The notes: a model not told the origin generated them from the sequence alone. Positions 1-6,560 are shown, counted from the stretch's first letter. The stretch is 23,982 nucleotides of DNA from an uncultured Sutterella sp. (GCA_905198475.1 CAJKCQ010000032.1:1-23982); one strand, 5' to 3'. Translations and numbers: made by a program.

Positions 1-84
1 GGAATCGTGGCGGCTTTGAATCAGGAAGCTGAAGCCGCGAGGCTCAGCGAATCAAAAAGCTCCGGCCTTCAGGCCGGAGAGTGA
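1..84 (+). CDS. tnpB: 3' end of an IS200/IS605-family tnpB (partial)
   Basis: Frame 1 is open from the window edge to a TGA at 82-84, giving 27 residues that begin GIVAALNQEAEAARLSE. The Zn-ribbon and catalytic parts of TnpB would lie outside the window, so the assignment does not rest on domains. It rests on two things. First, the short 'NQEA'-type tail resembles the 'KQE' tails common at TnpB C-termini. Second, the coding end overlaps an IS200/IS605-style right-end hairpin (60-79), as expected because TnpB genes run into their omegaRNA. TnpB is an RNA-guided nuclease tied to single-strand transposition. The stop codon lies just 3' of the hairpin. It could instead be chance coding across a structured RNA. 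Confidence 0.45.
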   Translation, partial: GIVAALNQEAEAARLSESKSSGLQAGE

Positions 85-88
85 TCAC
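10..88 (+). ncRNA. IS200/IS605 right end / omegaRNA 3' scaffold
   Basis: Two nested structures are visible. GCGGCTT at 10-16 pairs with AAGCCGC at 32-38. Further on, CTCCGGCC at 60-67 pairs perfectly with GGCCGGAG at 72-79 around a TTCA tetraloop, followed by AGTGATCA. A GC hairpin with a CTTCAG apex followed by GAG(N)AT-TCA is the usual look of IS200/IS605 and IS1341 right ends, which double as the 3' end of the TnpB guide RNA scaffold. The guide would start just after the element end, near position 88. A second, degenerate copy of this motif sits at 5974-6004. Family knowledge plus pattern; the exact end of the element cannot be fixed here. Confidence 0.5.
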
Positions 89-209
89 CCCGTAGAATCT
101 CTGATTCGGCGCCGGATTTCCGCCCGCCGCTCCCCGAACATGCTCTCCCGGAGCGACGCGGTTCATCGCCGCGGACTCCGGGTCTCACCGCCAAAACGGA
201 ACCATCCCC

Positions 210-1577
210 ATGCGCCTCAGCCGAAAGATCGACATGCTCAACGGGTCCCTCTGGGACAAGATGATCTTCTTCGCGCTCCCGCTCGCCTTCACGGCCATCC
301 TGCAGCAGCTCTTCAACGCCGCCGACGTGATGGTCCTCGGGCGCTTTGTCTCGGACGAGGCAATGGCGGCCGTCGGCAACAACGTCCCCGTGATCGGCCT
401 CATCGTGAACCTCGTGATGGGGCTTGCACTCGGCGCTAACGTCGTCGTCGCCCGCGCGCTGGGCATGAAGGACGAGGCGAGGGCGGGCAGGGCGGTGCAC
501 ACAGCGTTCTTCGTCGCGCTCGTTTTCGGCGTGGCCGCTGCGATTGTGGGGGAAGCCGCCGCCGGTTGGATGCTCGAGGTCCTGGAGGTGCCGCCCTCCG
601 TGATCGCCGACTCCGAGTCCTACCTCCGGGTCTATCTCCTCGGGATGCCCTTCATCTCGATCTACAACTTCCTCGCGGCTGTCTTCCGCAGTCAGGGCGA
701 CACGCAGACGCCGCTCTGGGCGCTCCTCGCCGCCACGGTCTTCAACATCGCCGGGAACCTCTTCTTCGTCCTCGTCTGCGGGATGGGAGCAGGGGGCGTC
801 GCGCTCGCCACCGTGCTCGCAAACGTCCTCGCCGCGGGCTTCCTCTTCGTGCGCGAAACCCGCATGACGGGACCCCTGAAGCTCGAATTCCGCCGGCTCA
901 TGAAGCCCGACGCCGGGGAGCTCCGCTCGATCGTCCGCATCGGCTGGCCGGCGGGCCTGCAAGGCGCGGTCTTTTCGCTCTCGAACCTCATCATTCAGGA
1001 GGCGATCAACAGCCTCGGCGCCGACGCCATGGCCGGTTCGGTCGCGGCCTTCACGATCGAAATCAACGTCTACTGCATCATCAACGCCTTCGGCCTCGCC
1101 GCCACAACCTTCGTGAGCCAGAACTACGGCGCCGGGAACCTCCCGCGCTGCCGGCGCGCGACCTGGGTCGCGATGGGACTCAACTTCATCGCCACCGTGG
1201 CGATGGTGGGCGTGGTAATGGCCTGCGCCCGAGAGCTTCTCGGGCTCTTCACGACGAGCACGGCCGTGATGGAGATCGCGCTCATCCGCATCCTCTGGGT
1301 GGTGCTCGCCGAGCCGGTGAGCGTCATCATGGAGACGGTCTCGGGCGCGATGCGCGGCTACGGTTACTCGATGCCGCCCGCCATGACGACGCTCATCTGC
1401 ATCTGCTCGATCCGCCTCATCTGGGTCTACACGGTCTTCGCCGCGGACCCGACCTACCGGACCCTCATCATCGTCTACCCGGTGAGCTGGGTGGTGACGA
1501 CGGTCGCGCTCGCGGCGCTCTACTTCAGGCACCAGAAGACGCTCGTGGCGGGGAGGGCGGCCCTCATAGCCGCTTGA
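210..1577 (+). CDS. MATE family multidrug/Na+ (or H+) antiporter
   Basis: A 455-residue inner-membrane protein, the normal size for a 12-helix MATE exporter, which expels cationic drugs or metabolites in exchange for Na+ or H+. Two pseudo-repeated halves are visible: the first opens with FALPLAFTAILQQLFNAADV (about residues 21-40), the second with IGWPAGLQGAVFSLSN (about 248-263). Asp39 in the NAADVMVLG segment lines up with the conserved TM1 Asp of NorM/DinF transporters (inference). Other MATE-like stretches are FRSQGDTQTP and FVSQNYGAGN. The ATG at 210 is chosen because the protein then begins with a short charged leader before TM1; the ribosome site is weak (ACGGA at 196-200). An alternative start is Met9. 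The gene stands alone after the transposon remnant; substrate unknown. Confidence 0.95.
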   Translation: MRLSRKIDMLNGSLWDKMIFFALPLAFTAILQQLFNAADVMVLGRFVSDEAMAAVGNNVPVIGLIVNLVMGLALGANVVVARALGMKDEARAGRAVHTAFFVALVFGVAAAIVGEAAAGWMLEVLEVPPSVIADSESYLRVYLLGMPFISIYNFLAAVFRSQGDTQTPLWALLAATVFNIAGNLFFVLVCGMGAGGVALATVLANVLAAGFLFVRETRMTGPLKLEFRRLMKPDAGELRSIVRIGWPAGLQGAVFSLSNLIIQEAINSLGADAMAGSVAAFTIEINVYCIINAFGLAATTFVSQNYGAGNLPRCRRATWVAMGLNFIATVAMVGVVMACARELLGLFTTSTAVMEIALIRILWVVLAEPVSVIMETVSGAMRGYGYSMPPAMTTLICICSIRLIWVYTVFAADPTYRTLIIVYPVSWVVTTVALAALYFRHQKTLVAGRAALIAA

Positions 1578-1676
1578 GCTGCTGCAAGGACGACGAAATC
1601 AGGAGCCGCAGCTGAGGCGAAGGCGGAACGAAGCAGGGCGGTTCGGAGTAGCCTCAGGAACGGCAGCACCTCTTCT

Positions 1677-1681
1677 GGAGG
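1677..1681 (+). promoter_or_regulatory. Ribosome binding site of the small exported protein
   Basis: GGAGG lies five bases before the ATG at 1687. It is much stronger than the sites in front of the MATE and PatB genes, and it is the main reason to accept this short reading frame as a gene. Confidence 0.6.
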
Positions 1682-1686
1682 TTCCG

Positions 1687-2022
1687 ATGCGCGACGCCGT
1701 CCGAATTTTGACAGCTTCTCTGGGAGGCGCCTGCCTTCTTTTCGCGACCTCGCAAAGCCCGGCATTTGAGGTGAAGCTCCGGATGGATGATGACCCCCGT
1801 GTCTGCACCGTGACCGAGATGGACGCCTACCGCTGCTGCGACGGCGACATCGTGCTCTACAAACCGCGGTACTTCGGCAACCCGCAGCTCCCCGCGGAGT
1901 TCGCCGCGGTCTTCTGCGATCACAAGAAGCCCGTGATCTGGTCGACCGGCGCCGGCGCCTCAACGTACTCGGGCAAGAAGGAGACTTACTCCGGCGACGA
2001 GCCGTCCGAGAAGCGCAGGTAG
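1687..2022 (+). CDS. Small exported cysteine-containing protein, unknown function
   Basis: 111 residues, family not recognised. The N-terminus (MRDAVRILTASLGGACLLFA) has a basic start and a hydrophobic core, with a plausible signal peptidase I site near residues 26-27 (SPA/F). The Cys at residue 16 lies inside the hydrophobic core and is not a convincing lipobox. The mature part of about 85 residues has four cysteines (VCTV, RCCDGD, VFCDHK), consistent with two disulfides in the periplasm, and ends in a charged Ser/Lys/Arg tail. A good Shine-Dalgarno stands before it. It begins 109 bases after the MATE stop, so cotranscription is possible but not shown. A short GC stem (2055-2070) follows it. 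Likely real, function open. Confidence 0.65.
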   Translation: MRDAVRILTASLGGACLLFATSQSPAFEVKLRMDDDPRVCTVTEMDAYRCCDGDIVLYKPRYFGNPQLPAEFAAVFCDHKKPVIWSTGAGASTYSGKKETYSGDEPSEKRR

Positions 2023-2054
2023 CGCATCCGAGACGCTCCAGCCGGAAAGGCCGG

Positions 2055-2070
2055 CCGGGCAGCCGCCCGG
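2055..2070 (+). terminator. Possible weak terminator after the small exported gene
   Basis: CCGGGC (2055-2060) pairs with GCCCGG (2065-2070) around an AGCC loop, followed by ATTTG. The stem is only six pairs and the T run is poor, so intrinsic termination is uncertain. Confidence 0.3.
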
Positions 2071-2234
2071 ATTTGCGTCGGAAACATCGGAAGGATGGAG
2101 CGCCTCGCGGACTGAACGCCTTTCAAAATCCGCGTGCAGAACATGTTGAACGTGATGATGGAACGCCGAGAGACGGCCCGAAGGAACCGGCGGACCCAGA
2201 AGCCGCCGAAACATCGTTTTCGCCGGGTTTTCTC

Positions 2235-2268
2235 ATTATTCAACATAACGACCATTATGTTGAGTAAT
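2235..2268. promoter_or_regulatory. dif: Xer recombination (dif-like) site
   Basis: Two 14-base arms (2235-2248 and 2255-2268) pair with a single G-T wobble around a 6-base spacer CGACCA. The inner part has the exact 11-6-11 layout of a XerCD site: ATTCAACATAA (2238-2248), a 6-base centre (2249-2254), and TTATGTTGAGT (2255-2265). Against the E. coli XerD arm TTATGTTAAAT (from memory) the right arm matches 9 of 11, and the left arm read on the other strand matches 10 of 11. Both arms resemble XerD arms; the match to the E. coli XerC arm is 6 of 11. Three GGGNAGGG (KOPS-type) octamers seen by eye, at 485-492, 1550-1557 and 2705-2712 (reverse strand), all point toward it. It may be the chromosomal dif or a plasmid/element Xer site. 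The alternative is a symmetrical repressor operator, less likely 480 bases from the next start. Confidence 0.55.
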
Positions 2269-2748
2269 ATTTGAGGCTCAGAGAGTGGTTTTTCGCCTCG
2301 CGTCACGTCTTCAATGACCGGTTCCCATTGTGCCGAAGTCCGGCACATAGATGCCTTGGATCGCCCAAGCTTGATCCTGCGACCTCCTCGAGGAGCCGGC
2401 GATTTCGCAACCTCGCCGGGTCACACTTCTTCAAATTACTGCCGACGCTAGGGAGGACGGACGCCGAGGCTCGGGATCCACGGGAGGCGCGTCTCCGCAG
2501 CGTCGCCTCTGGACAACGCATCCAGACGCTTCGCGACGCCCGAGGAAAGCCCTTCAAGGCAGAATCCGGCAATTGTTTGAAGTGATTGCGCTACCGCCCG
2601 GCCCGCCCGGTCTTTTAGAGTTTTTCACAACATCGACCCGCAGTGCCCATGGTCACGGCAGGCGGGCGAAGCATTCGAACGACCCAGCGCCGCGCCATGC
2701 TCCGCCCTCCCCGTCCATCCGCGCTGTACTCTTGAGAGAGACCGAACC

Positions 2749-3603
2749 ATGCAGCTCATTGAAAACCAGGAATTCGGCGGTGAACGCCCGCTCTTCGGCC
2801 TTCACGACGCGCACCTCGCCCGCGTCGTCGTCCACGCGGGCGAATCCGCCCTGAAGCACGTCAAGCGCCTCGTCGTCACGGACTCGCAGTTCGAAGGCAA
2901 ATACCCCTTCTGGCACGCCGAAGACGTTGAGATCGCAGGATGCCGCTTCACGCCCGGAGCGCGCGCGGCCATTTGGTACGTGAAGAACATCGCGATGACG
3001 GCCTCCACCATCGACGCGCCGAAGATGTTCCGCGACGCCGTCGGGCTCACCCTCACGGACGTCGTCTTCACGGACGCGATGGAAACCCTCTGGAACACGT
3101 CCGCCGTCCGGATGAAGGGGTGCCGCACCGAGCACGCGGACTACCTCTTCATGCACTCCTCGGGCATCACGATCGAGGACTACGTGCATCACGGCAACTA
3201 CGCCTTCCAGTACTGCCGCAACATCACCATCACGAACGCCGAGATCCACACCAAGGATGCCTTCTGGAATTCGGAGAACATCACCGTGCGCGATTCGCTG
3301 ATCGACGGCGAGTACCTCGGCTGGCACACGAAGGGACTCTCGCTCATCAACTGCCGCATCAAGGGCACGCAGCCCTTCTGCTACTGCGAGGGCTTGAAGC
3401 TCGTCAACTGCACGATGGACCGGGACTGCGACCTCGGGTTCGAATACTCGGATGTCGACGCCGACATCGCCGGCCCCGTGACGAGCATCAAGAACCCGAC
3501 CTCGGGGCGCATCCGCTGCACTTCCGTGGGCGAACTCATCCTCGACGAAAACCGAGCGCTGGGTGCAGACTGCGTCGTGGAATGCTCCGATCCTGCGGCC
3601 TGA
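2749..3603 (+). CDS. DUF3737 family right-handed beta-helix protein
   Basis: 284 residues, the usual length of DUF3737 proteins, which are predicted single-domain beta-helices of unknown role. The start MQLIENQEFGGERPLFGLHD and the repeated 'x-N-C-x-F/I' rungs (GCRFTPGARAAIWY, LWNTSAVRMKGC, KDAFWNSENITVRDS, GEYLGWHTKGLSLINC, FEYSDVDADI, SIKNPTSGRI) are typical of the family as I know it. There is no signal peptide, so it should be cytoplasmic. A purine-rich GAGAG at about 2736-2740 precedes the ATG at 2749 by eight bases. The PatB gene follows after 53 bases on the same strand, suggesting one transcript. The rung layout resembles carbohydrate-active beta-helices, but no catalytic set is identifiable, so no enzyme activity is claimed. 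Confidence 0.95.
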   Translation: MQLIENQEFGGERPLFGLHDAHLARVVVHAGESALKHVKRLVVTDSQFEGKYPFWHAEDVEIAGCRFTPGARAAIWYVKNIAMTASTIDAPKMFRDAVGLTLTDVVFTDAMETLWNTSAVRMKGCRTEHADYLFMHSSGITIEDYVHHGNYAFQYCRNITITNAEIHTKDAFWNSENITVRDSLIDGEYLGWHTKGLSLINCRIKGTQPFCYCEGLKLVNCTMDRDCDLGFEYSDVDADIAGPVTSIKNPTSGRIRCTSVGELILDENRALGADCVVECSDPAA

Positions 3604-3656
3604 GGACCCTTCTCCCAAAAGCCGCAGCCAACCACATCACTTATTCGCCCGCAAAG

Positions 3657-4868
3657 ATGACCACGCCCGCCGCCCACAACACGCCGACCTTCGACTTTGA
3701 CCGCCCCACCGACCGCCGCGGCACGGGGAGCTACAAATGGGACCTCGCCCCCGAGGGCGTGATTCCGCTCTGGGTGGCGGACATGGACTTCCGCACGGCG
3801 CCCTGCGTGATTGAAGCGCTTCACGCGCGGGTCGACCACGGCGTCTTCGGCTACGAGCGCGTTCCGGCCGAATGGTACGAGGCGCTCCGCGGATGGTTCC
3901 GCCGGCGCCACCACTGGGACTTCCCGCGCGAATGGGTGCTCAACACCACGGGCGTGGTGCCGGCGATTTCGGCCGTGATCAAGGCCTTCACGACGCCGGG
4001 CGACGGCGTCGCGCTCCTCACGCCCGCCTACAACTGCTTCTACTCCTCGATCCGCAACAACGGCTGCCGGGCGGTGGAGATTCCGCTTGTGAACGGTTCC
4101 GCAGGCTGGCGGATCGACTTTGAGGCGCTCGAAGAGGCGCTCCTCCCCGAGGACGTCAAGGTGCTCCTCTTCTGCAGCCCCCACAACCCGGTCGGGCGCG
4201 TCTGGACGAAGGAGGAGCTCGAGACCGTCGCGGAGATCGCCCGCCGCACGGGCGTGATGCTCGTTTCCGACGAAATCCACGGCGAATTCGTCTTCTCCGA
4301 GCACCCCTACGTTCCGATGGGGACGATCCCGACGGCGGACCCGGACCGAACGATCGTCTTCACGTCGCCCACGAAGACCTTCAACCTCGCGGGCGCCGGG
4401 ATCGCCGCGATCATCGTCGCCAATCCCGACGTGCGCGCCAAAGTGGACCGTGCGGTGAACGACAACGAATGCTGCGACGTCAACGTCTTCGGCGTTTCGG
4501 CCGACGTCGCCGCGTGGAATGCGGGCGAATCCTGGCTCGAGGAGCTTCTCGAATATCTCCGCGGGAACATCGACGCCGCCCGAAGCCTCCTCGAAACGGA
4601 GCTCCCGGGCATCGACATCGCACCCATTGAAGGGACCTACCTCATGTGGGCGGACCTGCGGGGCGTTCTCCCGAAGGGTCTCACGGTCGAGCGCCTCGCC
4701 GCGCACCTCAAGCGTGAACACGGCGTCTGGGTGGCGGCGGGCACCGACTACGGCGCCGCCGGCGAAGGGTTCGTGCGCATCAACCTCGCGACCCGGCGGG
4801 AGCTTCTTCTGGAGGGCCTGAGGCGCTTCGCCTACGGCGTGCGTCGGGCCGCGGACGAAAAACGCTGA
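3657..4868 (+). CDS. patB: PatB/MalY-type PLP-dependent C-S beta-lyase
   Basis: 403 residues, fold-type I PLP enzyme of the MalY/PatB group, which cleaves cystathionine or other cysteine S-conjugates to a thiol, pyruvate and ammonia in the cytoplasm. Visible hallmarks: the family N-terminus FDFDRPTDRRGTGSYKWD (about 12-29), LWVADMDF (38-45), HNPVGRVW (176-183), SDEIHGEF (204-211), the PLP lysine Lys240 in TSPTKTFNLAG, and the carboxylate-binding Arg374 in RINLATR. The open frame extends far upstream across the DUF3737 gene in another frame, but only the part from the ATG at 3657 resembles the family. No clear Shine-Dalgarno is present, which suggests translation helped by the gene 53 bases upstream. 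Some homologues also regulate maltose genes (MalY); nothing here shows that. Confidence 0.94.
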   Translation: MTTPAAHNTPTFDFDRPTDRRGTGSYKWDLAPEGVIPLWVADMDFRTAPCVIEALHARVDHGVFGYERVPAEWYEALRGWFRRRHHWDFPREWVLNTTGVVPAISAVIKAFTTPGDGVALLTPAYNCFYSSIRNNGCRAVEIPLVNGSAGWRIDFEALEEALLPEDVKVLLFCSPHNPVGRVWTKEELETVAEIARRTGVMLVSDEIHGEFVFSEHPYVPMGTIPTADPDRTIVFTSPTKTFNLAGAGIAAIIVANPDVRAKVDRAVNDNECCDVNVFGVSADVAAWNAGESWLEELLEYLRGNIDAARSLLETELPGIDIAPIEGTYLMWADLRGVLPKGLTVERLAAHLKREHGVWVAAGTDYGAAGEGFVRINLATRRELLLEGLRRFAYGVRRAADEKR

Positions 4869-4897
4869 TTCTTCGCCCTGCGCCTGGTCGCAGCGTT
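4861..4897 (+). repeat. Inverted repeat spanning the patB stop codon
   Basis: AACGCTG (4861-4867) is complementary to CAGCGTT (4891-4897). The right arm overlaps a perfect 10-base palindrome, CGTTCGAACG (4894-4903). With a 23-base loop and no T run it is a weak terminator candidate at best; it may stabilise the transcript end. Confidence 0.3.
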
Positions 4898-5045
4898 CGA
4901 ACGCGTCTGCGCCTTTCAGGCAATTTCCGGAGCGGATGCGGTCCTTCTCCGCGGCCGCGGCGTCCGATAATGCATCCACACGCTCACCAATGCGGGCGGT
5001 TCCTGCGGCACCGAATCCCGAAGCCGCCCGCGCGCTTCGTTCATC

Positions 5046-5050
5046 GGAGG
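5046..5050 (+). promoter_or_regulatory. Ribosome binding site fixing the start of the flavin-binding protein
   Basis: GGAGG eight bases before the ATG at 5059. The frame is open farther upstream to an ATG at 4936, but that leader is low-complexity Ala/Ser/Arg with no ribosome site. A GATAAT (4966-4971) upstream is a -10-like hexamer without a recognisable -35. Confidence 0.7.
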
Positions 5051-5058
5051 ATTTCACC

Positions 5059-5640
5059 ATGACGCAACCCAAACTCATCCCCGTCGCTCCGGCGAAGGCC
5101 TGCAAGCTCCTCAACCTCGGCGGGACGGTGCTCGTCTCCGCGGAGTTCGAAGGCAGGACCGACATGATGCCGGCCTCCTGGAACATGCCGCTCGACTACG
5201 ACAAGGGCGCCGTCGTGATCGACTCGACGCACTACACGCGTCCCCTCATGGACAACGCCAAGTACTTCGCCCTCGGCGTCGCCGGCGAAGGGATCCTTTC
5301 CGAGCTCCTCTACCTCGGGAGCGTGAGCAAGCATGACGAACCCGAGAAGCTCGAGAAGAGCGGCATGAAGTTCTTCAAGGTCCCGGGCTACGAGATGCCG
5401 CTCGCCGAAGGGTGCTCGGCCTGGGTGATCCTCGAAAAGCTCCCCGAGCCCGAGATGGCTGCCAAGTACGACCTCTTCCTCGGCCGCGTGGTCGCCGCCT
5501 GGGCGAACGCCGATGCGTGGAAGGACGACGGGTGGAACTTCGAGGAGGCACCCGCGGCGCTCCGGCCGACCTACTACACCCAGGGCGGCCACTTCTACAT
5601 CATGGGTGAAGCAAAGAACGTCGTTCCGACGGGCGAATAA
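5059..5640 (+). CDS. Flavin reductase-like FMN-binding split-barrel protein
   Basis: 193 residues, a normal length for the flavin reductase-like family, which binds FMN and in characterised members uses NAD(P)H to reduce flavin for partner monooxygenases. Visible signatures are the first strands LGGTVLVSAEFEGRTDMMPAS (split: LGGTVLVSAEF at 20-30, then DMMPASWNMPL at 35-45), the VVIDSTHYTRPLMDN flavin-loop region (52-66), GSVSKHDEPEKLEKSG (87-102, the usual 'G-x-x-S' segment) and the strand LFLGRVVAAWAN (139-150). No signal peptide, so cytoplasmic. The start at 5059 is set by GGAGG. It is codirectional with patB but 190 bases away, so it may have its own promoter. Many members have unknown substrates; a partner oxygenase is not encoded here. 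Confidence 0.9.
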   Translation: MTQPKLIPVAPAKACKLLNLGGTVLVSAEFEGRTDMMPASWNMPLDYDKGAVVIDSTHYTRPLMDNAKYFALGVAGEGILSELLYLGSVSKHDEPEKLEKSGMKFFKVPGYEMPLAEGCSAWVILEKLPEPEMAAKYDLFLGRVVAAWANADAWKDDGWNFEEAPAALRPTYYTQGGHFYIMGEAKNVVPTGE

Positions 5641-5653
5641 CCCCGCGGCGCCG

Positions 5654-5674
5654 CCCGGGGCACGCAGCCCCGGG
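5654..5674 (+). terminator. Strong GC hairpin after the flavin-reductase-like gene
   Basis: CCCGGGGC (5654-5661) pairs perfectly with GCCCCGGG (5667-5674) around the loop ACGCA, 13 bases after the stop codon. The position suits a terminator, but no T run follows, so it may instead act as an mRNA-stabilising stem or need Rho. Confidence 0.45.
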
Positions 5675-5848
5675 ACGTGAAGCCATCAAAACCCAGCCTC
5701 AGCACGGCCCATGTCCTCCAGCCCGGACGAGGTCTTTTTCATTTCCGGCGCATCCGGCGGCCGGCCTTCCTGTTCCAACCTCCCCTGGTCGGCTACAGGG
5801 TGCCGCCTGCAGCTCGGGCGCGGGCAGCGCCTCAGAGCCTGTAGGAAG

Positions 5849-6004
5849 GCTGCAGTCAACTGCTGCAGCTCGAAGTGAATCGGCCTTCTCGAAAGAGATG
5901 CGCAGGTCAGCAGCAGGAACTCATCCGAAGAGATCCTCAAGCACCTAAAAACGCTTGAGGACTCAGCAGGAAATCTCCGTCCTTCAGAGCGGAGAGGATG
6001 TCAA
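5849..6004 (+). ncRNA. Orphan IS200/IS605 right-end / omegaRNA-like scaffold
   Basis: Three consecutive stems: GCTGCAG/CTGCAGC (5849-5855 with 5863-5869), a perfect 9-bp TCCTCAAGC/GCTTGAGGA (5934-5942 with 5953-5961), and CTCCG/CGGAG (5975-5979 with 5990-5994). The last has a CTTCAG apex and is followed by AGGATGTCAA (5995-6004). That final motif is the common end of IS200/IS605 and IS1341-type elements and resembles the hairpin at 60-79. No tnpA or tnpB frame is recognisable beside it, so it is either a decayed element or a solo, trans-mobilisable end that could still make an omegaRNA-like transcript. The terminal stem has one mismatch and one wobble, which argues for decay. Confidence 0.4.
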
Positions 6005-6059
6005 GAGCGCTTCTCTTGCACACAGGTGCTCCGCGAAACCGAAGCCTACATCTGCAGTT

Positions 6060-6093
6060 TGCGGGGAGGCGCGCCGCAGCACGCCTCCCTGCA
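6060..6093 (-). terminator. Putative terminator of the giant adhesin gene
   Basis: A 12-pair stem (6060-6071 with 6082-6093, one G-T wobble) with a 10-base loop begins 12 bases beyond the stop codon of the minus-strand adhesin gene. On the minus strand it is not followed by a T run, so intrinsic termination is plausible but not classical. Confidence 0.45.
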
Positions 6094-6105
6094 CCTCACT
6101 CAAGG

Positions 6106-6560
6106 TCAGAGACTCGTCATGATCCAGCCGAAGTCCTCCTTCGTCGGTTCACGGTGATCCCTGATCACGCCGTCCTCCCGGGCGGGGAAGCCTTCGAGGA
6201 GTGCTTCGTGCGCCTGGTCGTCCTCCGTCGCATCTGGCCGCAGTCTCAGGAAGAGCCAGCTGCCAAGAGGCGTCGTGAGGTCTTCGAGGAGGAAGCTCCA
6301 CGGTCCGATGCGGTCCGTGTCGGCGTACTCGAGGTTTCTTGCAGTGAAGCTAAGCCGCGGCAGCGCCGTCGGGTCGAGCCCTGCTGCGTCAAGGTTCAGC
6401 CACTCCGAGAAGTCCGGCACGAGGCCGATCGACTCAGCATGCTCCACGGCAGCAGCCTTGTGGACGTCGCTCGTGAAGCCGCTCCGCCCGTAGACTCGGC
6501 CTTCCCATCCGGCGAACGCGTAGAGCGTGTCGGCCGAATGCATCGGACCAGCAACCACAT
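6106..6560 (-). other. Non-repetitive acidic C-terminal tail of the adhesin
   Basis: The last ~150 residues lose the rung pattern (GWEGRVYGRSGF, FSEWLNLDAAGLDPTALP, GPWSFLLEDLTTPLGSW, GVIRDHREPTKEDFGWIM). There is no beta-barrel, LPXTG-like or toxin signature. It could be a C-terminal plug that retains the fibre at the surface, or the distal tip; the sequence does not decide. Confidence 0.5.

Larger units (their letters stand above)
2023..2748. other. 726-base intergenic region holding a dif-like site
   Basis: I see no convincing gene here; short open frames on both strands lack ribosome sites and family resemblance. Contents in order: a terminator-like stem (2055-2070), an AT-rich 34-base inverted repeat (2235-2268), a 7-bp stem TGTGCCG/CGGCACA (2329-2347) with a 5-base loop and no T tract, and the leader of the DUF3737 gene. 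The promoter of that gene should lie in the last 150 bases; TAGAGT near 2615 is the only -10-like hexamer I noticed and it lacks a good -35. Confidence 0.5.
5641..6105. other. 465-base convergent intergenic region
   Basis: This stretch separates the plus-strand flavin-reductase-like gene from the minus-strand giant adhesin. I see no credible gene. It contains a terminator-like stem after each gene (5654-5674 and 6060-6093), a 10-base direct repeat CTGCAGCTCG (5807-5816 and 5863-5872), and a run of three hairpins ending in an IS200/IS605-like motif (5849-6004). Confidence 0.6.

Noticed and set aside
69..1532. 487-residue open frame on the minus strand opposite the MATE gene
   Set aside because: Arg/Asp/Glu/His-rich composition typical of the antisense of GC-rich codons; no ribosome site or family resemblance, while the MATE gene is unmistakable.
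1986..2348. 120-residue minus-strand frame
   Set aside because: Overlaps the end of the small exported gene and the palindrome; Arg-rich with no family resemblance or ribosome site.
2073..2585. Short plus-strand frames around the dif-like site
   Set aside because: No Shine-Dalgarno, no hydrophobic or domain pattern, and one would translate through the palindrome.
2940..3656. Upstream extension of the patB frame
   Set aside because: It is the wrong-frame reading of DUF3737 codons (Arg/His/Pro-rich). Homology to MalY/PatB begins only after the ATG at 3657.
4949..4960. CCGCGGCCGCGG palindrome upstream of the flavin-reductase-like gene
   Set aside because: A GC-only 12-base palindrome is expected by chance in such DNA and has no regulatory context I can support.
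3381..5186. 601-residue minus-strand frame opposite DUF3737 and patB
   Set aside because: Antisense shadow of GC-rich genes; it spans three real plus-strand features and has no recognisable domain.
5686..5940. 84-residue minus-strand frame in the convergent gap
   Set aside because: No ribosome site and no recognisable motif; it lies over the structured omegaRNA-like region.
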